Origin: Streptomyces sp. NBC_01465
GTDB lineage: Bacteria > Actinomycetota > Actinomycetes > Streptomycetales > Streptomycetaceae
Assembly: GCF_036227325.1 (NCBI RefSeq)
Contig: NZ_CP109467.1
Coordinates: 8,494,001-8,558,000 of the forward strand
Reading direction: 5' to 3'
DNA length: 64,000 nucleotides
Positions 33,104 to 42,096 of the stretch are shown here, piece after piece; position 1 is the stretch's first letter, and every line of letters starts with the position of its first letter. A program made the position numbers and the translations under genes. The notes beneath the pieces are model-generated. The model made no database searches. It was not told where the DNA came from and saw nothing but the letters and a program-made list of their open reading frames with translations.

Positions 33104-35083
33104 TCAGGCGCTGTAGACCTCGAGTTCGGAGAGCTGGCCCGCGGGCCAGCCGGTGTTGGCCTCGAAGCTCAGGCGCACGTAGCGGGCGGTGACCGCCGAA
33201 GGCAGGCTGACCGTCACGGTGTTGCCGGTCGCAGGGTTGAACGTGCAGTTGAGCGAGGAGAGTTGTGCGGTGGGCGGGGTGGTGGGTCCGGCCTGCACCG
33301 AGAGGGTCTGGGTACGAGTGCCCCATGCGGTGGCCGGCGGCAGCTTCAGCACCAGTCGTCTGACGGTGGTGGCGAGGCCGAGGTCGACCTGGAGCCACTG
33401 CGGGAAGGCGTTGTTGCTGCTCTCCCAGTAGGTGTTCGGGTTGCCGTCCACCGCGTTGGACGAGCCGTAGATCTGGGTGTGACTGCTCTCCGAAATGGTC
33501 TTGCCCAGGGCGAGGTTGGTGCCCGGCTGTGTCTCCGTGTCGGTCGTGACGCCGACCTGGTTGGACTGCGGGGAGACGTTGCCGGCCGCGTCGAGGGCCT
33601 GGACGTAGAGTGTGTACGCGGTGGACGGGGTGAGGCCGCTGACGATGGCGGTGGTGACGTTGCCCGCGGTGCTGCCCACTTGGGTGCTGGTCGAGCCGGT
33701 GATCCGCATGATCCGGTAGCCGGAGACCCCGCTGTTGTCGGTCGAGGCAGTCCAGGCCAACGAGATGCTGGTGGCGCTGTGCCCGATGACCTGCAGCCCG
33801 CCGGGTGCGGTCGGTGGGACGGTGTCCCCGACGCCGACCATGGGCGCGGTGGGGCGCGTTGCCGTCAGTGCGAGCTGCCCCTTGAGCATCCTGCCGCCGT
33901 CGCCCGTCAGCCGCAGGTAGTAGTCGGAGGAGCAGGCAGTGCCGTCTTCGTCGAGGGCCAGGAGACCGGAGCCGACGGGCACGAACGCCTGGGACTCCGC
34001 GGTCTTGGCGATCTGATTCCCCTCGTTGTACTCGTCGAACATCGAGATGTAGATGCCCTGCACCCCGGCGCGCACCATGTTGTAGAACTGCCGCCACATG
34101 AAGTCGCCGTGTGCGCGCTGGCGGAGAGTGACCGCGCCGGGCAGTACGCACGGCTGGTAGTCGATGCCGCGGGCGGAGCATTCGGCGAGATCGGGGACGG
34201 TCGCCACGTTGTAGAAGTTGTCGGCGTCCGCGACATTGCCGATGCGGCCCACCATCCACGGCGAGATCATGTCGAACGCGTGGTAGACGTCGCTGAAACC
34301 CGGACGGGAGTCCCGGTCGCCGGTCCGCCACCATGTGGGCACGCCGCCGATGACGTAACACCCCTGGGAGCGGAACCAGTTGACGACCTCCAGGCAGGAC
34401 GCCGCGTCGAACGGCCGCTGATTGTCCGCGAACCCGAAACCCCAGATGCAGACGACGGGCTTGTCGTTCTGTCTCGCGTACGCCGAAGACACGGTGTGCG
34501 CCTTCATCCTGTCGGTCCAGTCGGTCTTGATCTCGGACCGCATGTTCGTCCAGTCGGAGACGTCGTACATGACGTAGAACTTCCGGCCGTGGGACTCCGC
34601 GGCGCTGCGCACCTTGGTGGCCATGGCGTCGCGGGTCGGACCTTCACTGCCGTTGGGGTTGAAGCGCTGGAGAGCGGCGGTGTCGATGCCGTTCTGCTGC
34701 ATCCACAGGAAGTGGGTGTCCACGGTCTGCTGGTCGTAGGAGGAGAAGAGGTTCGCGGGCTGGCCGTTGCCCAGGTTCGCGTAGGCGCTGTGGTAGGTGC
34801 GGGTGTAGTCCCGTACGTCGGGCCAGGCGACGATGGTGGTGTTGGACGGCGACGGAGGAAGGCCGCCGTTCGCGGAGTAGTGCCACCACGTGTTGATCGG
34901 GGCACCGTCGCCGATGCAGGCGAACCAGCCCTGATAGCCGACCGTGACCTTGCCGACCACGTCACCCGGCCCACTCGCGGCCGACGCCCGACCGGCGCCG
35001 GCGGCCAGTCCCAGTGCGGCCAGGCCCGCTGCGGCGGAGCCGCTTGCGGACGCAGCAAGGAACCTACGACGAGACACACTCAT
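33104..35083 (-). CDS. Tat-exported GH99-like glycoside hydrolase with FN3 and discoidin-type binding module
   Basis: A 659-residue exported enzyme. The twin-arginine signal SRRRFLAAS is followed by an Ala-rich hydrophobic stretch ending ASA-AS. Residues about 40-390 form a GH99/GH71-like barrel (VTVGYQGWFACIGDG, TVDTHFLWMQQNGID, QGIYISMFDEYNEG, where the acidic residues are catalytic candidates). A fibronectin type III module spans about 415-500. A discoidin/F5-8-type carbohydrate-binding domain ends the protein (NLALGKTISESS, AVDGNPNTYWES, ARYVRLSFE). GH99 relatives act on mannans and similar glycans. ATG at 35083 is fixed by the signal peptide. Confidence 0.88.
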   Translation of the reverse strand: MSVSRRRFLAASASGSAAAGLAALGLAAGAGRASAASGPGDVVGKVTVGYQGWFACIGDGAPINTWWHYSANGGLPPSPSNTTIVAWPDVRDYTRTYHSAYANLGNGQPANLFSSYDQQTVDTHFLWMQQNGIDTAALQRFNPNGSEGPTRDAMATKVRSAAESHGRKFYVMYDVSDWTNMRSEIKTDWTDRMKAHTVSSAYARQNDKPVVCIWGFGFADNQRPFDAASCLEVVNWFRSQGCYVIGGVPTWWRTGDRDSRPGFSDVYHAFDMISPWMVGRIGNVADADNFYNVATVPDLAECSARGIDYQPCVLPGAVTLRQRAHGDFMWRQFYNMVRAGVQGIYISMFDEYNEGNQIAKTAESQAFVPVGSGLLALDEDGTACSSDYYLRLTGDGGRMLKGQLALTATRPTAPMVGVGDTVPPTAPGGLQVIGHSATSISLAWTASTDNSGVSGYRIMRITGSTSTQVGSTAGNVTTAIVSGLTPSTAYTLYVQALDAAGNVSPQSNQVGVTTDTETQPGTNLALGKTISESSHTQIYGSSNAVDGNPNTYWESSNNAFPQWLQVDLGLATTVRRLVLKLPPATAWGTRTQTLSVQAGPTTPPTAQLSSLNCTFNPATGNTVTVSLPSAVTARYVRLSFEANTGWPAGQLSELEVYSA

Positions 35084-35167
35084 GTCGGACTCTTTTCCGA
35101 TCGGCGTCAATGACCTGCAGCGCACTGGGGGTTCGTCGCGGGGGACAGTAACAACGCGGTCAACAGT

Positions 35168-35219
35168 GCGCAACACTCTGCGCATTGGACGCAAGAATCG
35201 GCAATTTCCTCGCAAGAAG
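35168..35219. repeat. Short repeats in the promoter of the GH99-like gene
   Basis: Two TGCGCA palindromes (35168-35173 and 35180-35185) are 12 nt apart. Two direct repeats CGCAAGAA (35191-35198 and 35212-35219) are 21 nt apart, or two helical turns. They lie 85-136 bp upstream of the GH99-like start and between it and a divergently oriented upstream region. They resemble operator half-sites; no binder can be named. Confidence 0.45.
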
Positions 35220-35258
35220 CGTTGATTCGTTCTCTTGGCCTTCGTCTCGTGTTCCTCT

Positions 35259-35591
35259 TCACGAACTTCTGGGCCGGAGCTGTCCGCGTTGCTCGTCGTG
35301 CTGGGCCAGGACCGCGAGGAGCGTCGCCACGGTCAGTCCGGCCTCGGCCGGGTGGCGCAGAGGGGTGCCCGATTCGATCTGGTAGGTATTGGAGCGTCCC
35401 TGCCGGGTGTGGGAGAGATATCCCGACTCTTCGAGGTCGGCGATGATTCTCTGCACAGCACGGTCGGTGAGTCGGCAGTGCGCGGCGATGTCGCGGATGC
35501 GCGTGGAGGGGTCGTCGGCGATCGCGGCCAGCACGCGGGCGTGGTTGGTGAGAAACGTCCATCCAGCATGCGGTTCAGGTACGGAGCCCAT
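35259..35591 (-). CDS. Small winged-helix (MarR/ArsR-like) regulator
   Basis: A 110-residue protein. The central helix-turn-helix reads RIRDIAAHCRLTDRAVQRIIADLEESGYLSH with a following wing RQGRSNTYQI; there is no separate ligand domain. ATG at 35591 begins MGSVPEPHAGWTFLTNHARVL. It is divergent from the STAS-ANTAR gene (138 bp between starts). Short proteins of this type often control a neighbouring signalling gene. The frame extends 50 codons further upstream without recognisable sequence. Confidence 0.82.
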   Translation of the reverse strand: MGSVPEPHAGWTFLTNHARVLAAIADDPSTRIRDIAAHCRLTDRAVQRIIADLEESGYLSHTRQGRSNTYQIESGTPLRHPAEAGLTVATLLAVLAQHDEQRGQLRPRSS

Positions 35592-35729
35592 CGGGCCAGC
35601 GTAGGACGTGCCATTCACGCATACCAATAGGTGAAACAATTTTCCGGTATCGCTTGACGTGCCCGAGGGGCGGACCGAATCTATGGAGTGAGCTGCAAGG
35701 CAGACGGGGACACCTCGGGAGCCAACGCC

Positions 35730-36485
35730 ATGCCGGATCACTTTGAACTTGCGCAGGCCCCCGCCGGGGGCATCGTCAACGGCGCAGCACGCGTTGCTGT
35801 GTCGTCGTCCAGCTCACCGCCCGTGGAGATCACGGTCCGCCCTGCCGGTGGCCGTCGGCTGGTAGTGGTCACGGGCGAGCTCGACATCCACGCCGACCAC
35901 CTGCTGTACGGAACGCTGCGCGAGGCGCTGGATCGCTCTCAGAGCGGCGTCGACCTGGACTTGAGCAAGGTCGACTTCTGCGACTGCTCCGGTCTCAACG
36001 TCCTGCTGCGCGTCCGCCAGCGCGCTCTCAAGCAAGGGAAAACGGTCACTGTCCATGCCGCCAGCACCCCTGTGGGCAGGCTGCTGGACACCACGCACAC
36101 CCTGCTGTTGTTCGCCTCTCCCGACTACGTCGGCGACACCGCCCCCGCCCAGAACACGGGTCCCGACATCGCCCCGCACTTCGCCCAGTACCAGGTCCTG
36201 CCCGAGGACGCGGTGCAGGACCTGATCGCCGAAGTGATCCAGTTACGACGGGCGATGCAGACCCGGCCGGACATCGACATGGCCCGCGGCCTGCTCATGG
36301 CCTCCTTCAGCCTGAGTGCCGAAGACGCGTGGAGCGTCCTGGTCGAGGTCTCGCAGCGCACCAACACCAAACTCCACCAGCTCGCCAAGGACCTGCTGGA
36401 CACGATCAGCGAAGGACCCCTGCCGGTGCCGCTCCAGCAACAACTCGCCGCAGCGGTAGAGGCCGTTACCCATCGGGCCGCCTAG
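35730..36485 (+). CDS. STAS-ANTAR two-domain regulator with TTA codon
   Basis: A 251-residue protein. Residues about 30-130 form a STAS domain of the anti-sigma-factor antagonist type (VVTGELDIHA, DLSKVDFCDCSGLNVLL); the serine/threonine site appears as CSGL. Residues about 160-230 form an ANTAR domain (QLRRAMQTRPDIDMARGLLM, AEDAWSVLVEVSQRTN). ANTAR domains bind paired RNA hairpins and cause antitermination. Codon 172 (36243-36245) is TTA, so translation probably needs the bldA tRNA and is tied to development. ATG at 35730 has CGGGAG 8 nt upstream. Confidence 0.9.
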   Translation: MPDHFELAQAPAGGIVNGAARVAVSSSSSPPVEITVRPAGGRRLVVVTGELDIHADHLLYGTLREALDRSQSGVDLDLSKVDFCDCSGLNVLLRVRQRALKQGKTVTVHAASTPVGRLLDTTHTLLLFASPDYVGDTAPAQNTGPDIAPHFAQYQVLPEDAVQDLIAEVIQLRRAMQTRPDIDMARGLLMASFSLSAEDAWSVLVEVSQRTNTKLHQLAKDLLDTISEGPLPVPLQQQLAAAVEAVTHRAA

Positions 36486-36502
36486 GACCTGTCCGGGTGC
36501 GG

Positions 36503-37150
36503 TCAGCCGCCCTGGCCGGCGCTGCCGATCGGGCCGACCTTCACCGGAGAGCCGGAGCCGTCCGTGACGGGCAGCGTGGCGCCGCCCGGCCAGTCGAGGG
36601 CGACCGTCCTCGTCTCGTTTGGCGGGGTCACCAGCAGACCGGTGACGCGGACGCCGGAGCCGCCAGAAGTGTTCAGCGGGTAACTGATGCCGAAGGCCAC
36701 CGTCTCACCGTCCTTGAGGACCCCCGGGACGACGGGCTCACCGGATCGCTTCGCGGACAGCGGTCCCGCACTGGTCTTCAGATCGACGCCCGCGTACCCG
36801 GAGATCGCACAGGCCTGGCCACCGGTGTTCTTCAGCTCCACCGCAACCGTGCCATCGGTGTCGCCGCCGATCGTGCGCTCCTTCGCCGTGATCTCCAGCT
36901 CGTCGGTACGGCACTTGCCGACCTTGCCGTTCCCGTTCGAGGCGCTCCCGGCGTCCGTGTCCTGTCCGCCGGAGCTCTTCCCGGCACCCTGATCGGAACC
37001 GCCCGTACCCGAACTGCCCCCCGAGGAAGACGCGGTGGCCGCGGAAGACGGGGCGCTCTGCGCTGTGCCGTCATCACCGTTCTGGCAGGCGGTGAGCGAG
37101 AGACCCGCGACAACGGCCAGGGCGGTGAAGGTGAGCTTGTGGACGCGCAT
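36503..37150 (-). CDS. DUF4232-domain lipoprotein
   Basis: A 215-residue lipoprotein. The signal peptide ends in the lipobox LSLTAC, so Cys22 would be lipid-modified and the protein anchored outside the membrane. A Ser/Gly-rich linker runs to about residue 75. A DUF4232 domain follows (CRTDELEITAKE, GTVAVELKNTGGQACAISGY), with two cysteines probably in a disulfide. The function of DUF4232 is not established. It ends 17 bp from the convergent STAS-ANTAR gene and is divergent from the AraC gene. Confidence 0.88.
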   Translation of the reverse strand: MRVHKLTFTALAVVAGLSLTACQNGDDGTAQSAPSSAATASSSGGSSGTGGSDQGAGKSSGGQDTDAGSASNGNGKVGKCRTDELEITAKERTIGGDTDGTVAVELKNTGGQACAISGYAGVDLKTSAGPLSAKRSGEPVVPGVLKDGETVAFGISYPLNTSGGSGVRVTGLLVTPPNETRTVALDWPGGATLPVTDGSGSPVKVGPIGSAGQGG

Positions 37151-37328
37151 CGATTCTTCCTCAGCATTGGATGGAGGCCTGGCCGCTCCGTACGGGACGG
37201 ATCGAGCAAGCGATTCTGATCACCAGGACCCGCCCGGCCCGGTCTCCCGTTCCACCCGACCGCCCTCTAATACATTCCTGTTACATGCACAGGCCTGCAC
37301 CTGAACTCAAGGCGGCCACACTGGGTTC

Positions 37329-38171
37329 ATGGAATACGTCGGCCGGGTGCCCGCCCCACCGCTCGACCGGTTCATCGACGACATCTACTGCCTGACCGGT
37401 GTGCCGCGGCACCGGCGGATGAACGTCCCGCCCATGCCGTCGGGACACTTGTTCCTTCACCTGGACGGGCCCGTCCGGCTATGGGACTCCGACCTCTCGG
37501 TGCCGCCCGCCGTACTCACCGAGGCGTGGTTCATGGGCGTGTGGACCAGGCGCTTCCTCTTCGAGTACCCCAGCTACGTGCGGCTGGTAGGGGTGCACTT
37601 CAAGCCCTGGGGGATGTCGCCGTTTCTCGGCATTCCGGCGGCGGAACTGCGTAACCGGTGGGTACCGGTCGACGCTGTCTGGCAACGCTCAGGGGACCGG
37701 ATGCGAAACCGGGTCGGCGACGTCACGTCCGCCGCCGAGACCCTGCGTGTGCTGGAAGAGGAGCTGCGGTCGCGACTCGCCCAGGCCCCGGCGCGCGGTC
37801 TCGACCTGGTCCAGCACACGGGCCTGCGTCTGGAGACCGCACACGGCACGGTCCCGGTCGGATCACTGGCCGAGGCCGCCGGAGTGAGTGGCAATCACCT
37901 GGCCGACATGTTCAAGCAGCATGTCGGAGTCACCCCCAAGCGGATGGCGCGGATCTACCGCTTCGCGCGGCTGATTGTCTCCGTGGACGCCCTGCGCCCC
38001 GTCGACTGGTCGAGACTCGCCCAGGCCGCGGGCTACTTCGACCACGCCCACTTCAGCAGGGAGTTCAAGGACTTCACCGGACACACACCGACGGATTACC
38101 TGGACCTGCGACGTAGGTTCCCCCTCCCGCCGGCCGGGCCACAGGACCTCGGCCCGATGCCGTCCGATTGA
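37329..38171 (+). CDS. AraC-family transcriptional regulator
   Basis: A 280-residue regulator. The C-terminal AraC DNA-binding domain has two helix-turn-helix motifs: PVGSLAEAAGVSGNHLADMFKQHVGVTPKRM, then WSRLAQAAGYFDHAHFSREFKDFTGHTPTDYL. The N-terminal part (FIDDIYCLTG, LFLHLDGPVRLW) matches the ligand domain common in actinobacteria. It is followed after 73 bp by a RibD-type reductase gene on the same strand, its likely target or co-transcribed partner. Confidence 0.9.
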   Translation: MEYVGRVPAPPLDRFIDDIYCLTGVPRHRRMNVPPMPSGHLFLHLDGPVRLWDSDLSVPPAVLTEAWFMGVWTRRFLFEYPSYVRLVGVHFKPWGMSPFLGIPAAELRNRWVPVDAVWQRSGDRMRNRVGDVTSAAETLRVLEEELRSRLAQAPARGLDLVQHTGLRLETAHGTVPVGSLAEAAGVSGNHLADMFKQHVGVTPKRMARIYRFARLIVSVDALRPVDWSRLAQAAGYFDHAHFSREFKDFTGHTPTDYLDLRRRFPLPPAGPQDLGPMPSD

Positions 38172-38244
38172 TTTCTTACATGCCCGGATGCGATCGGTGC
38201 GAAAGGATTGCGGCACAGCTGCAAGGCACTTCCGAGGAGAGCCC

Positions 38245-38856
38245 ATGGGCAAGGTCATCATGCACAGTGTGGTGTCGGTGGACGGCTTCATCGCCGATGA
38301 CAAAGGCGAGGTCGGGCCGCTTCACGACTGGTACTTCAGCGGGGACGTCCCGATCGTCGTGGGCGGGGGCGAGCAGTACGACCACTCCGGTGACAGCAGC
38401 GGCATCAAGGTCTCGCGCGCGTCGGCGGAGTACGTGCGGTCGACGTGGGAGTCGATCGGTTCGATCGTGATGGGGCGCAACCTGTTCGACCAGGTGAACG
38501 GCTGGGAGGGCAAGCCGCCTGCGGGCGACCACGTGGTCGTGGTGTCCCACCGGCCCAAGCCCGAAGGGTGGCACCCCGAGGCGTCCTGTCATTTCGTGGA
38601 CGGCGCAACGGCTGCGCTCGACAAGGCCCGGGAACTCGCAGGGGAACGGATCGTCGCGGTCAACGCCGGCGATGCGGGCGCCCAGATCCTCGCGGCCGGC
38701 CTCGTGGACGAGGTGGCGATGGATGTGGTCCCGGTGGTCTTCGGATCCGGCAGGCGCTACTTCGGCGGCATCCAGGGACAGCACCTGCTGGAGGACCCGC
38801 ATGTGGTCATCCAGGGAGACAGGGTGCTCCACTTGCGGTTCAAGGTTCGTCGCTAG
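38245..38856 (+). CDS. Dihydrofolate reductase-family (RibD C-terminal) protein
   Basis: A 203-residue protein of the RibD C-terminal/DHFR-like reductase family: VIMHSVVSVDGFIADDKG at the start, SIVMGRNLFDQ mid-protein, and LAAGLVDEVAMDVVPVVFGSGRRYF at the end. Many actinobacterial paralogues exist with unknown substrates, presumed to be NADPH-dependent reductases. GAGGAGA stands 4 nt before ATG 38245. It follows the AraC gene, whose protein may regulate it. Confidence 0.87.
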   Translation: MGKVIMHSVVSVDGFIADDKGEVGPLHDWYFSGDVPIVVGGGEQYDHSGDSSGIKVSRASAEYVRSTWESIGSIVMGRNLFDQVNGWEGKPPAGDHVVVVSHRPKPEGWHPEASCHFVDGATAALDKARELAGERIVAVNAGDAGAQILAAGLVDEVAMDVVPVVFGSGRRYFGGIQGQHLLEDPHVVIQGDRVLHLRFKVRR

Positions 38857-38895
38857 CCTGAAGTACAGCCGCTACGGACGCTGAGCTGCGCCGAT

Positions 38896-39168
38896 CTACG
38901 GGGAGTCCTGCGCCGCGTCGGGGAGAGGTTGCACGCGGTCGGGTGCCTTCTGGATCGGATGGAGCGTTACTCCTCGGTTCTCCAGGGACCAGTCCGTGTC
39001 GTCCTGACCGAGCGCGATCGCGGCAGCGGAGAACTTTTCCGGGTCGAGATGGTAGGCGCCGTCCTCGTCCGGTTCCGTCTGCATGACCGCGTTGGTGATC
39101 GGGACCGAGACGTACCGTTCCTCAACAGTCGTGCGCTGCAGTCTGACTGACACCGAGTAAGTCGCCAT
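38896..39168 (-). CDS. Small conserved hypothetical protein
   Basis: A 90-residue protein, MATYSVSVRLQRTTVEERYVSVP at the start, then a run of Asp/Glu-rich sequence. It has no membrane segment or known motif. The GGGGGAGA ribosome binding site before ATG 39168 supports real translation. The function is unknown; it is convergent with the RibD-type gene and divergent from the oxygenase cassette. Confidence 0.72.
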   Translation of the reverse strand: MATYSVSVRLQRTTVEERYVSVPITNAVMQTEPDEDGAYHLDPEKFSAAAIALGQDDTDWSLENRGVTLHPIQKAPDRVQPLPDAAQDSP

Positions 39169-39331
39169 GATCTCCCCCTGATTCCGTTCCGGTGGACACC
39201 AGCTTCGAAGATCGGCGCTGCCCAGTACACCCTCTGGCGTCTCCCGTGACGGGGGACGCCCGCTCAATATCTGTGACACCTGTGCCAGTTCATCCACATT
39301 GACATCCCTTTGGGTGTGGCCCACCTCACGT

Positions 39332-39342
39332 TACCGACGGTA
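39332..39342. promoter_or_regulatory. Candidate TetR operator TACCG-A-CGGTA
   Basis: An 11-nt perfect dyad, with weaker symmetry to CAC...GTG outside it. It lies 148 bp upstream of the oxygenase cassette. The TetR protein at the far end of the cassette is the obvious candidate binder. Confidence 0.55.
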
Positions 39343-39383
39343 TGTGAAACAGAGTGTCGCAGGTAAATTGCGGGTATCGCCCA

Positions 39384-39399
39384 TACGTGGAACCACGTA
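39384..39399. promoter_or_regulatory. Candidate operator TACGTGG-AA-CCACGTA
   Basis: Perfect 7-bp arms with a 2-nt centre, 91 bp upstream of the BVMO start. It differs from the TACCG dyad 42 bp upstream, so a second regulator may act on this promoter. Confidence 0.6.
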
Positions 39400-39489
39400 C
39401 CTGAGCGACCGTCAGCGCCATGAGTGGCGGTGCCCCCTCCGCCCCCGTCTTCCCCAGGGGCGTACGAGCGAGAGTGAGGACCCTCCGCG

Positions 39490-41004
39490 ATGGAGCAGCA
39501 GCACATCGACGTCCTTGTCATCGGCGCAGGAATATCCGGCATCAGCGCCGCGCACCACGTCCTGCGTGACAGGCCCGACACGTCGCTCGTCGTGCTCGAG
39601 CGCCGAGCCCGCGTGGGCGGCACCTGGGACCTCTTCCGCTACCCCGGCATCCGCTCCGACTCCGACATGCCCACCTTCGGATTCGGGTTCCGCCCCTGGC
39701 GCGACGCCCGCATCCTCGCCGACGGCGCGGAGATCCGGCAGTACGTCGAGGACGCCGCAGCAGACGGCAAAGTGCTGGAGCACGTCCGCTTCGGCCGCCG
39801 GGCCGTCAGTGCCGACTTCTCGCACGCCACCGGCCGTTGGACCGTCGAGGTCGAGGACGAGAGCACCGGCGTGCGCGAGTCGTACAGTGCGGGCTACCTC
39901 ATCGGCGCAACCGGCTACTACGACTACGACAAGCCCTACCGCCCCCAGTTCCCCGGCGAGGCGGACTACCGGGGCACGCTGGTCCACCCCCAACAATGGC
40001 CCGAAGACCTCGACCACACCGGCAAGCGCGTGGTCGTCATCGGTTCCGGCGCCACCGCCATCACCCTGCTGCCCGCGCTGGCCGACCAGGCCGCGAGCAT
40101 CACCATGCTGCAGCGCTCGCCCACGTACATCCTCGCCCTGCCCGAGACCGACCCGCTCACCTTCGTCCTGCAGAAGCTGCGCGTCCCTGCCCGGCTGACC
40201 CACTCCGTCGTCCGTGCCCGCAACATCGCGCTACAGCGCGGGAGTTACGCCTTCTGCCGCAAGTACCCCCGCCTCGCCCGCAAGGCACTGCTCGGTCTCG
40301 TACGCGCCCGGCTCGGCAAGCGCGTCGACATGCGCCACTTCAGCCCCCACTACAAGCCGTGGGACCAGCGGCTGTGCATCGTCCCGGGCGGCGACCTCTT
40401 CAAGGTGCTCAAGAGCGGCAAGGCATCCATCGCCACCGATCACATCGACACGTTCACCACCGACGGCATCCGCCTGAAGTCCGGCGAGGAGCTGAAGGCC
40501 GACATCGTCGTCACCGCGACGGGCCTGAGCGTCCGCCTCATGGGCGGCATGGAAGTCACCGTCGACGGCCGCCCGGTGGACGTCACCCACCGCGTCCTCT
40601 ACAAGGCAGTTCTGCTCGAGGGCGTGCCCAACATGTCCCTCGTCATCGGCTACACCAACGCCTCCTGGACCCTGAAGGCGGACCTGGCGGCCGACTACAC
40701 CGCTCGCCTGCTCGCGCACATGCGGACCCACGGACACGACATCGCCACCCCGGTGGCCTCCGACGGCGACCGTACGGACTTCTCCGTCATGGGCGAGGCC
40801 CTGACCTCCGGCTACATCGCCCGGGCCGACAAGGTCATGCCGCGCCAGGGCGCCCGCGCCCCGTGGAGGCTGTGGAACAACTACTACCGCGACCGCGCCA
40901 TGCTCCAGAACACCCCCATCGAAGACAGTCACCTGCGCTTCGACACGGCGGGCCCGTCCCGCGCGGAAACCGAGACAGCCCCGGAGTCGACCCGCGCGGC
41001 CTGA
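39490..41004 (+). CDS. EthA-like Baeyer-Villiger flavin monooxygenase
   Basis: A 504-residue flavoprotein. The FAD motif GAGISG is at 12-17, GGTWDLFRYPGIRSDSDM around 43-60, a BVMO-type fingerprint YRGTLVHPQQW at 160-170 and the NADPH motif GSGATA at 185-190. The first fingerprint residue is Tyr where the consensus has Phe. It is closest in form to mycobacterial EthA, which oxidises ketones and thioamides. It should insert oxygen next to a carbonyl, or oxidise S or N, using NADPH. It leads a cassette with an AurF-like protein and a ferredoxin/reductase fusion. Confidence 0.88.
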   Translation: MEQQHIDVLVIGAGISGISAAHHVLRDRPDTSLVVLERRARVGGTWDLFRYPGIRSDSDMPTFGFGFRPWRDARILADGAEIRQYVEDAAADGKVLEHVRFGRRAVSADFSHATGRWTVEVEDESTGVRESYSAGYLIGATGYYDYDKPYRPQFPGEADYRGTLVHPQQWPEDLDHTGKRVVVIGSGATAITLLPALADQAASITMLQRSPTYILALPETDPLTFVLQKLRVPARLTHSVVRARNIALQRGSYAFCRKYPRLARKALLGLVRARLGKRVDMRHFSPHYKPWDQRLCIVPGGDLFKVLKSGKASIATDHIDTFTTDGIRLKSGEELKADIVVTATGLSVRLMGGMEVTVDGRPVDVTHRVLYKAVLLEGVPNMSLVIGYTNASWTLKADLAADYTARLLAHMRTHGHDIATPVASDGDRTDFSVMGEALTSGYIARADKVMPRQGARAPWRLWNNYYRDRAMLQNTPIEDSHLRFDTAGPSRAETETAPESTRAA

Positions 41005-41070
41005 CCGCCCGGCCGGCCCGTCCATCCGCCCCGCCCTGCGGGGCGGCCGAGCAGACAAGCGAGGACGAAG

Positions 41071-42039
41071 ATGACCTCACACCTGACCCGGAAGGTCTAC
41101 GACGAGCGCCTGCGGACCCTGTCCGAAGGCTCCGTCAACATCAACTTCAACGCCTTCACCGACATCAAGTGGGACGCCCCCGAGTTCGCCGTGGACACGA
41201 GCGACCCGCGCTGGGTGCTCACCTCCGCGGATGCCCTGGGTGCCCACCCCTGGTATCAGGAGCAGCCGCTCGACACCCGGATCCGTATCGGGATCTGGCG
41301 CTGGGCGGTGATCGCCAAGGTGGGCATGCAGTTCGAGAACCTGTTGATGCGCGGAGCGCTCGACTACGTCTACCAACTGGGCAACCAGAACCTGGAGTTC
41401 AGGTATCTCACCCACGAGATCACCGAAGAGACCCACCACACCCAGATGTTCCAGGAACTGGTCAACCGCACCGGCGTGGACACCGCCGGCGGCAAGCGCT
41501 GGTTCCGCCAGCTCAGCCGCATCCTGCCGCTGGCCGGCTCCCTGTACCCCGAGGCGTTCTTCACCGGCATCCTGGCCGGCGAGGAGCCCATCGACCACCT
41601 GCAGAAGGGGGCCCTGCGCAGCGGTGAGCCGGTCCACCCCCTCCCGCAGCGGATCATGCAGATCCACATCGCCGAGGAAGCCCGGCACATCTCCTTCGCC
41701 CACGAGTTCCTGCGCCTGCGCGTCCCGCGCTTCGGCAAGGCCCGTCGCGGCGCCCTGTCCGTCCTCTTCCCACTGATCATGCGGGTCCTGTGCGACGTCA
41801 TCATGATCCCCGACCGGAAGTCCGCCGCGCAGGCCGGCATCCCGGACTGGGTGATCAAGGAGGTCTTCTGGAAGTCCGAGGCCGGCGAGAAGATGCTCCA
41901 CGAGCTCTTCTCCGACGTTCGGATGCTCGCCCAGGACATAGGCCTGATGAACAAGGTGTCCCGCCCGCTGTGGAAGGCCCTGCGCATCGACGGCCGCCCC
42001 GCACGCTTCCGCGGCGAGCCCGCCCCGCTCACCGACTAG
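41071..42039 (+). CDS. AurF-like di-iron oxygenase
   Basis: A 322-residue helical protein with paired ExxH iron motifs: EITEETHH (Glu120/His123) and AEEARHISFAHE (Glu203/His206, further His211). Other ligands probably come from QFENLL and EAFF. AurF-type enzymes oxidise an amine to hydroxylamine and nitro groups, but relatives do other oxygenations. It needs electrons, which the downstream ferredoxin-reductase fusion can supply. ATG at 41071 lies 66 bp after the BVMO with GCGAGGACGAAG upstream. Confidence 0.87.
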   Translation: MTSHLTRKVYDERLRTLSEGSVNINFNAFTDIKWDAPEFAVDTSDPRWVLTSADALGAHPWYQEQPLDTRIRIGIWRWAVIAKVGMQFENLLMRGALDYVYQLGNQNLEFRYLTHEITEETHHTQMFQELVNRTGVDTAGGKRWFRQLSRILPLAGSLYPEAFFTGILAGEEPIDHLQKGALRSGEPVHPLPQRIMQIHIAEEARHISFAHEFLRLRVPRFGKARRGALSVLFPLIMRVLCDVIMIPDRKSAAQAGIPDWVIKEVFWKSEAGEKMLHELFSDVRMLAQDIGLMNKVSRPLWKALRIDGRPARFRGEPAPLTD

Positions 42040-42096
42040 GGCCGTACGCCCCCGCATCGCTCTCCCCTGAACCGCCCGAACGGAGACCAGCCCGCC

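Larger units (their letters stand above)
39169..39489. other. Intergenic region, divergent promoters with two palindromes
   Basis: These 321 bp separate the small hypothetical gene (minus) from the BVMO gene (plus). I see no supported gene. They hold TACCG-A-CGGTA (39332-39342) and TACGTGG-AA-CCACGTA (39384-39399), described separately, and a weaker GTAT-N5-ATAC dyad at about 39374-39386. Confidence 0.6.

Noticed and set aside
32040..35113. Several open frames of 700-960 codons on both strands over the lipid operon and GH99-like gene
   Set aside because: Composition is typical of high-GC antisense or off-frame shadows; the real genes there have clear catalytic motifs.
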